DNA of 18,902 bases from Ruminococcaceae bacterium UBA3751 (GTDB lineage Bacteria > Bacillota > Clostridia > Oscillospirales > Acutalibacteraceae). Both the position numbers and the translations under genes were made by a program. The notes under the pieces were generated by a model that saw only the letters and a list, made by a program, of their open reading frames with translations, was not told where the DNA came from and did not search any database. Of this stretch, positions 8,860 through 13,315 are shown in pieces; positions within the stretch are counted from its first letter, which is position 1; each line of letters starts with the position of its first letter. The DNA lies in NCBI GenBank assembly GCA_002371215.1, contig DFGL01000006.1:1-18902 (forward strand), given 5' to 3'.

Positions 8860-9507
8860 ATGAAATCAATACTTGTAGTAGGGCTCGGACGTTTCGGTAC
8901 GCATCTTGCGGAACAGCTCAATCGCCGCGGGCACCAGGTAATGGGAATTGATAAAAATGAGGACAGAGTTAACGAAACCATGCGTTATCTTACCGACGCG
9001 CAGATAGGCGACAGCACTAACGAGGATTTGCTCGCCTCGCTTGAGGTAAGCAGCTTTGACGTTTGCTTTGTTACTATCGGTAAGAACTTTCAGAGCTCGC
9101 TTGAAACCACAAGTATGCTTAAAGAGCTCGGCGCGCCGTTTGTTGTTTCAAGGGCTTCGTGCGACGCGCAGGAAAAATTCCTTCTCCGAAACGGAGCGGA
9201 CGAGGTTCTGTATCCCGAAAAGCAGCTTGCTAAGTGGTCGGCAATCAAGTACGGCAGTAAAAATCTTCTTGATTATATCGTGGTTGATGAGGATACCGCT
9301 ATTTTTGAAGTGGCTGTTCCCATGCTCTGGATAGGGCACAGCGTAGGCAAAATTGACGTAAGAAAAAAGCATAGTATCAATATTATCGCCATTAAGCAAA
9401 ACGGTAAGCTCAGCGGCCCTGTTATGCCCGATACCGTGCTTTCAAAGGATATGACGCTTTTGGTAATGGGCGATTACAAATCCGTCAGCAAATGCTTCCA
9501 TCTTTAA
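8860..9507 (+). CDS. ktrA: KtrA-type RCK gating subunit
   Basis: This cytoplasmic single-unit RCK protein normally forms an octameric ring beneath KtrB and gates it in response to ATP/ADP. RCK_N holds the Rossmann motif GLGRFG (G8, G10, G13) and the acidic D31 in GIDKN. RCK_C spans about residues 135-213 and ends in the GDYKSVSKC region. At 215 residues it has the size of KtrA, half that of the two-unit TrkA at the head of the operon. The ribosome site AGGAG (8850-8854) overlaps the ktrB stop codon, indicating tight coupling. A terminator-like hairpin about 90 nt downstream ends the operon. Confidence 0.9.
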   Translation: MKSILVVGLGRFGTHLAEQLNRRGHQVMGIDKNEDRVNETMRYLTDAQIGDSTNEDLLASLEVSSFDVCFVTIGKNFQSSLETTSMLKELGAPFVVSRASCDAQEKFLLRNGADEVLYPEKQLAKWSAIKYGSKNLLDYIVVDEDTAIFEVAVPMLWIGHSVGKIDVRKKHSINIIAIKQNGKLSGPVMPDTVLSKDMTLLVMGDYKSVSKCFHL

Positions 9508-9532
9508 AGAGCTTATGCTTAACAGCGGAAAA

Positions 9533-9567
9533 TATAATCCGTTATTTGTATAATAACTGCATATAAT
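9533..9567 (+). promoter_or_regulatory. Candidate luxS promoter region with three TATAAT boxes
   Basis: Three exact TATAAT hexamers occur at 9533-9538, 9549-9554 and 9562-9567 in an AT-rich stretch between ktrA and luxS. I found no convincing TTGACA-like box at 16-18 nt before any of them, so which one is used, if any, is uncertain. A start from these boxes would pass through the hairpin at 9598-9626 before reaching luxS. Confidence 0.3.
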
Positions 9568-9597
9568 GTAACCTCAGGGATAGTTTAATTGTCAAAA

Positions 9598-9626
9598 AAG
9601 CGGGCAATTTTTGTCCGCTTCATTTT
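9598..9626 (+). terminator. Rho-independent terminator after the K+ operon
   Basis: AAGCGGGCAA (9598-9607) pairs with TTGTCCGCTT (9611-9620) through one G-U pair, forming a 10-bp stem with a 3-nt loop. It is preceded by an A-run and followed by CATTTT. It lies 90 nt after ktrA and 47 nt before luxS. It most likely ends the potassium operon, but if luxS transcription begins upstream of it, it would act as an attenuator-like leader hairpin. Confidence 0.65.
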
Positions 9627-9673
9627 AATTTGAAAGAATATACGACTTAGCTTTCAGAATAAGGAGAAACAAA

Positions 9674-10198
9674 ATGGAATTAATTCAGAGCTTTTCGGTA
9701 GACCACACTAAGATTATCCCGGGCATTTTCACCAGCAGGATTGATTACCTCGGCGATTACACGGTTACTACCTATGATATAAGGCTAAAAAAACCAAACA
9801 GAGAGCCCGTGATTGACGTTGCGGCAATGCATTCGCTTGAGCATATTATCGCAACCTATCTCCGCAATGACCCCGTCTGGAAGGATGAGGTCGTTTACTG
9901 GGGACCTATGGGCTGCCTTACGGGGTTTTATCTCATTCTTAAGGGCAACCGCGCGCCAAAGGAGCTTTATGAGCTTTTGCTCAGCGCTTTTGAGTCCGTT
10001 GAGGAGGCTGAGGAAGTACCCGGTGCGGCACCCGTAAACTGCGGCAATTACCTTATGCATAACCTCGGTATGGCTAAATGGTACGCAAGGGAATTCGCCG
10101 ATTATCTTAAGAAAAATGAAAATAACCGCGCAATTTTTGAATACCCCAAAACCGAGCGTCTTGTAACTGACGACGGTCAGCATTTCTTTGATTCATAG
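9674..10198 (+). CDS. luxS: S-ribosylhomocysteine lyase LuxS (autoinducer-2 synthesis)
   Basis: LuxS is a cytoplasmic metalloenzyme of the activated methyl cycle that splits S-ribosylhomocysteine to homocysteine and DPD, the precursor of autoinducer-2. The metal ligands are H53 and H57 in the HSLEH motif and C123 in VNCGNYL. E56 in the same motif and C81 in GPMGCLTGFYL are the acid/base pair of the reaction. The spacing matches B. subtilis LuxS (H54, H58, C126, C84) almost residue for residue, so the enzyme should be active. The 174-residue length is slightly longer than usual, by a short C-terminal extension. AAGGAGA lies 6 nt before the ATG. No pfs or methionine-cycle gene is adjacent. The next gene begins 56 nt later with no terminator between, so co-transcription is possible. 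Confidence 0.97.
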   Translation: MELIQSFSVDHTKIIPGIFTSRIDYLGDYTVTTYDIRLKKPNREPVIDVAAMHSLEHIIATYLRNDPVWKDEVVYWGPMGCLTGFYLILKGNRAPKELYELLLSAFESVEEAEEVPGAAPVNCGNYLMHNLGMAKWYAREFADYLKKNENNRAIFEYPKTERLVTDDGQHFFDS

Positions 10199-10243
10199 CG
10201 GCAATACGGTATTTAAGTTTTAATAACGTATGTTAAAAATATG

Positions 10244-10249
10244 AGGTGA
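10244..10249 (+). promoter_or_regulatory. Ribosome binding site that decides a TTG start
   Basis: AGGTGA at 10244-10249 is the only Shine-Dalgarno near the 5' end of the phosphatase gene. It sits 5 nt before the TTG at 10255. The GTG at 10246 lies inside this site and has no ribosome site of its own, so TTG is preferred. Confidence 0.65.
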
Positions 10250-10254
10250 ACTGC

Positions 10255-11727
10255 TTGAGTAAATTAAAAGATTATTTTAAGATATATGAATCGGAGAATA
10301 CAAGGGCTGTTTTTGAGCAAAACGAATATGAGGCAAATCGCCTTTCGCTCATCGTTATTCTTTGGTGCGGCGCTATACTTATTTTTTCCTGGGTGTTGAA
10401 TCTCGCCGGAGTATTTACCGTTGAAAAGCAAAGAATGAATATTCTTGCGATATCGGGCGTTGCTGAATTTGCCGTGCCCATTGTTCTGTATTTTATATAT
10501 AACGGAAAAAAGCGCTGGCTGAAATACGTAATGGTTATAACGCTTTTGTTCGTTTGCTCTCAGCTGTTTGCAATCCTGAATCATAACGTAATTCTCATTA
10601 TGATAATCCCCGTGCTTTTATCAAGCAGATATTTTTCAAAAGGCTTTACTACTATGATATCTATTCTGTCCATAGTACTGTTGGCAGGCGCAAGCGCAAT
10701 AAGCGTGCTTTACGGAATTGTGGATTTAAACTTCTTTCCCGCTTTAAAAGACGGAACGGTTATAACTGTTAAGGACGGGCTTCGCGCTTCGGTTACAGCT
10801 TTGGGAATAAGTGATAAAAAAGCAGTAATCAGTATGTTTGTAAACGGCTTTGTACCAAGAATGCTCGTGCTTTCAATCATTGGCTATATAGCAATTTATA
10901 TTTCAAAGCACGGCCACGATATGGTAATGGACCAGGATGAAATATCGCGCGTTTCAGCAAATGCCAAAGCAGAGCTTAATACGGCAACGCAGATTCAAAA
11001 CGGAATGGTACCGAATATTTTTCCCGCCTTTCCCGATAAAAAGGAATTTGATGTTTTTGGCGCTATGTATACCGCTAAAGAGGTCGGCGGCGATTTTTAC
11101 GACTTTTTCCTTATTGACGAAAAGCATCTTGCAGTGGTTATGGCGGACGTTTCCGGAAAGGGCGTTCCCGCGGCGCTGTTTATGATGGCGTCAAAGATTC
11201 TTATAAATGACAGAGCTATTATGGGCGGAACTCCTTCGGAAATACTTGAATTTGTAAACGACCGTATTTGCTCCAGTAATCAGGCTGAGATGTTCGTTAC
11301 CGTATGGCTCGGTATTCTTGATATAGAAACGGGTAAGGTAATTGCCGCTAATGCAGGCCACGAATACCCGGCTGTTTGCAGAAAAGGCGAAGGCTTTGAG
11401 CTTCTGAAAGGAAAGCACGGCTTCGTTGTAGGAGGAATGGAAGGCGTAAAGTATAATGATTACGAATTCACTCTTAATAACGGCGATACGCTGTTTTTGT
11501 ATACGGACGGAATTCCCGAAGCCACTGACTCCTCCCTTAAACAGTTTGGCGTTGAAAGAATGAAAGACGCCTTAAATAATGCCGCTGATACTTCGGTAGA
11601 GAACGTTATCTTAAACGTTAAAAACGAGGTTGACTCCTTCGTCGGCGACGCTGTTCAGTTTGACGATTTAACTATGCTTTGCCTGAGATATAACGGCGCT
11701 CAGACTCAAACTGAAAGCGAAGAATAA
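10255..11727 (+). CDS. Membrane-anchored PP2C-family serine phosphatase (RsbU/SpoIIE type)
   Basis: This is a predicted membrane protein with a C-terminal PPM/PP2C phosphatase domain of the RsbU/SpoIIE class, which typically dephosphorylates anti-sigma-factor antagonists. The N-terminal half has about six hydrophobic segments (near residues 28-50, 58-80, 88-106, 110-122, 128-150 and 198-215). A short linker leads to the TQIQNGMVP element common in this class, and the phosphatase domain runs from about 230 to 485. Metal-binding acidic residues are visible in EVGGDFYD, VMADVSGKGVPAAL, FLYTDGIPEATD and DDLTML, so catalysis should be intact. I see no PAS, GAF or HAMP domain. No anti-sigma kinase, STAS antagonist or sigma factor lies in the window, so its partner is unknown. 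It is not obviously spoIIE itself, which is much longer, with a longer membrane region and a central domain. I chose the TTG at 10255 because of the ribosome site. Confidence 0.85.
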   Translation: MSKLKDYFKIYESENTRAVFEQNEYEANRLSLIVILWCGAILIFSWVLNLAGVFTVEKQRMNILAISGVAEFAVPIVLYFIYNGKKRWLKYVMVITLLFVCSQLFAILNHNVILIMIIPVLLSSRYFSKGFTTMISILSIVLLAGASAISVLYGIVDLNFFPALKDGTVITVKDGLRASVTALGISDKKAVISMFVNGFVPRMLVLSIIGYIAIYISKHGHDMVMDQDEISRVSANAKAELNTATQIQNGMVPNIFPAFPDKKEFDVFGAMYTAKEVGGDFYDFFLIDEKHLAVVMADVSGKGVPAALFMMASKILINDRAIMGGTPSEILEFVNDRICSSNQAEMFVTVWLGILDIETGKVIAANAGHEYPAVCRKGEGFELLKGKHGFVVGGMEGVKYNDYEFTLNNGDTLFLYTDGIPEATDSSLKQFGVERMKDALNNAADTSVENVILNVKNEVDSFVGDAVQFDDLTMLCLRYNGAQTQTESEE

Positions 11728-11734
11728 ATAATAA

Positions 11735-11761
11735 CAACAGCTCCCCACAGGGGAGCTGTTG
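11735..11761 (+). terminator. Strong hairpin after the phosphatase gene
   Basis: CAACAGCTCCCC (11735-11746) and GGGGAGCTGTTG (11750-11761) form a perfect 12-bp stem with a 3-nt loop, starting 7 nt after the stop codon. The downstream CATTTATG is only weakly T-rich, so it is a terminator with a poor U-tract or a stabilising 3' hairpin. Confidence 0.65.
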
Positions 11762-11769
11762 CATTTATG

Positions 11770-11844
11770 CGACTGAGGGGTTGTTACAATCCCTCCGAGC
11801 ACTCGTAAACTCGCGCCCACCTCCCTTTACACAAGGGAGGCTTT
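11770..11844. repeat. Intergenic palindromic repeat element
   Basis: This is a non-coding stretch of nested dyads. GAGGG near 11775 faces CCCTC near 11791, and CCTCCCTT (11820-11827) faces AAGGGAGG (11833-11840) across a 5-nt loop; a GC-rich half-palindrome lies between them. From memory, read on the minus strand, the pattern (CTCCCTTGTGTAAAGGGAGG, a variable hairpin, then a GAGGGATTGT-like end) resembles a multicopy intergenic element in genomes of gut Ruminococcaceae and relatives. Only one copy is present here, so repetition must be confirmed elsewhere in the genome. Confidence 0.55.
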
Positions 11845-11846
11845 TC

Positions 11847-11917
11847 GGACGAGCGCTGCTCGTCCCTACGAACCCATTAAACATCCACGTAACCGTAGGG
11901 ACGACCATTGGTCGTCC
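11847..11917. repeat. Composite inverted repeat of two 19-nt palindromes
   Basis: GGACGAGCGCTGCTCGTCC (11847-11865) and GGACGACCATTGGTCGTCC (11899-11917) are 19-nt palindromes with 8-bp arms. They are joined by the perfect 10-bp inverted pair CGTCCCTACG (11861-11870) and CGTAGGGACG (11894-11903). The two 24-nt ends match each other in inverted orientation at about 20 positions, around a 23-nt centre. The structure resembles a very small MITE or a paired REP-type element. It ends one base before the spoVAC stop codon and could also serve as a 3' hairpin for either converging transcript. Confidence 0.6.
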
Positions 11918-11918
11918 G

Positions 11919-12359
11919 TTATTTTGTCGCTAAATAGTATATCAACCCGTAAACCACGCTTGCGGCGGTGGAGTAAACTATAACGGGACCTGCGATAGAG
12001 AACATCTGCGCGGCGGTGCCGAGGATGTACCCCTCGTGCTGAAATTCAAGCGCGGGCGCAACTACGGAATTTGCAAAGCCGCTTATCGGTACTATCGTTC
12101 CCGCTCCCGCGTGGCGGGCGATTTTGTCGTAAACGCCAAGCCCTGTAAGGATTGCCGTTATAATTATAACAACCGACGGCGTTGCAAGGCGTACCTCGTT
12201 TTCCCTGAGCCCTGCCTTTTCAAAAACGAAGTTCAGTATCTGGGCGAAGGTGCAAAGCCCTCCGCCTATAACGAACGCCTTTATGCAGTTCAGAATTATA
12301 GGCGAGTTCGGGCTCGCCTTATCCGTCATTTTTGAATAATCTGATTTTGAAATGCTCAT
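11919..12359 (-). CDS. spoVAC: Stage V sporulation protein AC
   Basis: SpoVAC is an inner-membrane protein of the forespore. In Bacillus it acts in dipicolinic acid movement, with a mechanosensitive-channel-like activity during germination. The 146-residue length matches the family. Typical features are a polar N-terminus, then NCIKAFVIGGGLCTFAQIL (about 24-42), a second hydrophobic segment with AILTGLGVYDKIARHAGAGT (about 68-87), the signature VPISGFANSVVAPALEF (about 89-105), and a final hydrophobic stretch. The ribosome site AGGAGG overlaps the spoVAE stop codon, so translation is probably coupled. The gene follows spoVAE after 8 nt, whereas spoVAC usually precedes spoVAD and spoVAE. No spoVAD lies in the window. 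Confidence 0.92.
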   Translation of the reverse strand: MSISKSDYSKMTDKASPNSPIILNCIKAFVIGGGLCTFAQILNFVFEKAGLRENEVRLATPSVVIIITAILTGLGVYDKIARHAGAGTIVPISGFANSVVAPALEFQHEGYILGTAAQMFSIAGPVIVYSTAASVVYGLIYYLATK

Positions 12360-12367
12360 TTTTCCTC

Positions 12368-12727
12368 CTATTTATCCTTCGGCTTTGTAATCAGCGCTAC
12401 AATAAGCCCCGCAAGTATTGTAACGGTAACGCCTCCCGCCATTGCGGTAAGCGGTCCCGTAATAACGCCGATAAAGCCGTCCTCATTAACCGATTTTCTT
12501 ACTCCTTCCGCCAGTGCGTTGCCGAAGCCGGGTAGGGGAAGCGTTGCCCCCGCGCCCGCAAAATCAACGAGCTTCGGATAAAGCCCGAGCGCCCCAAGAA
12601 GAACGCCTGCGCAAACAAAGCTTACGAGTATTCTTGCGGGAGTCATCTTCGTTATATCAATCAAAAGCTGACCGATAACGCATATTAGTCCGCCGACTAT
12701 AAACGCCTTAACACACATTAAAAGCAT
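12368..12727 (-). CDS. spoVAE: Stage V sporulation protein AE (SpoVAEb type)
   Basis: This small membrane protein of the SpoVA complex is needed for dipicolinic acid uptake into the developing spore. Family features are the opening KAFIVGGLICVIGQLL segment, then DITKMTPARILVSFVCAGVLLGALGLYPKL, the signature FAGAGATLPLPGFGNALAEG, and a C-terminal hydrophobic helix. The size (119 residues) matches the short SpoVAEb form. I placed the start at the ATG at 12727 because AAGGTG (12739-12734) is spaced 6 nt from it. The in-frame GTG at 12736 overlaps that ribosome site. It is the first gene of a two-gene minus-strand unit with spoVAC. I found no clear sigma-G promoter in the AT-rich leader, but such sites are hard to judge by eye. 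Confidence 0.9.
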   Translation of the reverse strand: MLLMCVKAFIVGGLICVIGQLLIDITKMTPARILVSFVCAGVLLGALGLYPKLVDFAGAGATLPLPGFGNALAEGVRKSVNEDGFIGVITGPLTAMAGGVTVTILAGLIVALITKPKDK

Positions 12728-12733
12728 AATTAT

Positions 12734-12739
12734 CACCTT
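12734..12739 (-). promoter_or_regulatory. Ribosome binding site deciding the spoVAE start
   Basis: Read on the minus strand, AAGGTG at 12739-12734 is followed by 6 nt and the ATG at 12727. The alternative GTG start at 12736 is part of this site and is therefore rejected. Confidence 0.6.
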
Positions 12740-12764
12740 AATTATTTTTATCGGATGTATAAAA

Positions 12765-12797
12765 AATATACTTGTATATTAAAAATTTATAAATTTT
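12765..12797. promoter_or_regulatory. Two adjacent 16-nt dyads in the spoVA/SCP2 divergent region
   Basis: AATATACTTGTATATT (12765-12780) is a 7+7 inverted repeat with a 2-nt centre, and AAAATTTATAAATTTT (12782-12797) is a perfect 16-nt palindrome one base away. They lie between the divergent spoVAE and SCP2 genes and could be operators. The region is so AT-rich that chance dyads are plausible. Confidence 0.3.
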
Positions 12798-12830
12798 GTG
12801 CATTATTTACTATAAAATGACAAAATATGC

Positions 12831-12859
12831 TTGAAATAAGCGTTACTATATGATAAAAT
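12831..12859 (+). promoter_or_regulatory. Promoter of the SCP2-domain gene
   Basis: TTGAAA (12831-12836) and TAAAAT (12854-12859) are separated by 17 nt, and a TG at 12851-12852 gives an extended -10 element. Transcription would start near 12866, leaving a short leader of about 23 nt that holds the AAGGAGG ribosome site at 12874-12880. Confidence 0.65.
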
Positions 12860-12888
12860 AACTAAAATTTATTAAGGAGGTAGTAACA

Positions 12889-13224
12889 ATGGCAGCAATG
12901 ACATATGAAGCAATTGTTGAAGCCGCAAGAGATAAGTTTTGCGATATTGATGTTTCTGATGTTCAGGGTGTAAGAGCTTTTCAGATTAATATTGAAGGCA
13001 AAACAGTTAATGGCATCTTTTATATAGAAATTAAAGATGGCAAGGTAAACGTTGAGCCTTATGAGTATTATGACAGAAACGCTATCATCACAATCAATCC
13101 GACAAACTTTATGAAGCTTATCGGCGGCAAGCTTGATCCTGTTAACGCTTTTTCAACAGGCAAGCTTACAGTTGACGGCGACGTTAACGCAGCGCTTGAA
13201 ATGATTAAGTACATCAAGGCATAA
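12889..13224 (+). CDS. Small SCP2 sterol-carrier-like domain protein
   Basis: This stand-alone 111-residue protein is made up almost entirely of one SCP2-like domain, a lipid-binding fold. The pattern is visible in the alternating beta-strands (VRAFQINIEGKTVNGIFYIEIKDGKVNVEP) and in the typical ending of the fold, ITINPTNFMKLIGGKLDPVNAFSTGKLTVDGDVNAALEM. No signal peptide or membrane segment is present, so it is cytoplasmic. The ligand and function are unknown; family members bind hydrophobic molecules, and sterols are not expected in this organism. An extended -10 promoter, a perfect AAGGAGG eight bases before the ATG and a strong terminator suggest an abundant monocistronic product. The gene is divergent from spoVAE, but this alone does not tie it to sporulation. 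Confidence 0.85.
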   Translation: MAAMTYEAIVEAARDKFCDIDVSDVQGVRAFQINIEGKTVNGIFYIEIKDGKVNVEPYEYYDRNAIITINPTNFMKLIGGKLDPVNAFSTGKLTVDGDVNAALEMIKYIKA

Positions 13225-13242
13225 GTTAAAGCGTGACCCAAA

Positions 13243-13285
13243 AAGCGGACAGTATTTACTGCCCGCTTGATTTTTCGTTTTTTTT
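13243..13285 (+). terminator. Rho-independent terminator of the SCP2 gene
   Basis: AAGCGG (13243-13248) pairs with CCGCTT (13263-13268), and CAGT pairs with ACTG inside one A-C mismatch, around an ATTT loop. T-runs follow at 13271-13275 and 13278-13285. It lies 18 nt past the stop codon and separates this gene from the LRR gene. Confidence 0.85.
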
Positions 13286-13315
13286 GGATTATTATGTAGT
13301 AAAGGAAGTGATATA

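Noticed and set aside
10246..10254. GTG start for the phosphatase gene
   Set aside because: The GTG is part of the AGGTGA ribosome site and has no Shine-Dalgarno of its own; the TTG at 10255 is correctly spaced.
10255..11727. Phosphatase gene as spoIIE
   Set aside because: SpoIIE is about 800 residues with around ten membrane helices and a central domain; this protein is 490 residues with about six helices, so only the phosphatase class is shared.
11728..11918. CRISPR array or small structured RNA in the repeat region
   Set aside because: The dyads do not recur as equally spaced direct repeats, no cas genes are present, and the pattern fits intergenic palindromic elements; a non-coding RNA cannot be supported without expression data.
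12036..12535. Plus-strand open frames (99 and 67 residues) opposite the spoVA genes
   Set aside because: They are antisense to clear SpoVAC and SpoVAE coding sequence, are rich in Arg/Asn/Tyr as reverse frames often are, and lack ribosome sites.
12740..12830. Sigma-G promoter for spoVAE
   Set aside because: GCATA- and CATTTTA-like pieces occur on the minus strand, but not at the 17-18 nt spacing needed, and the region is too AT-rich for a visual call.
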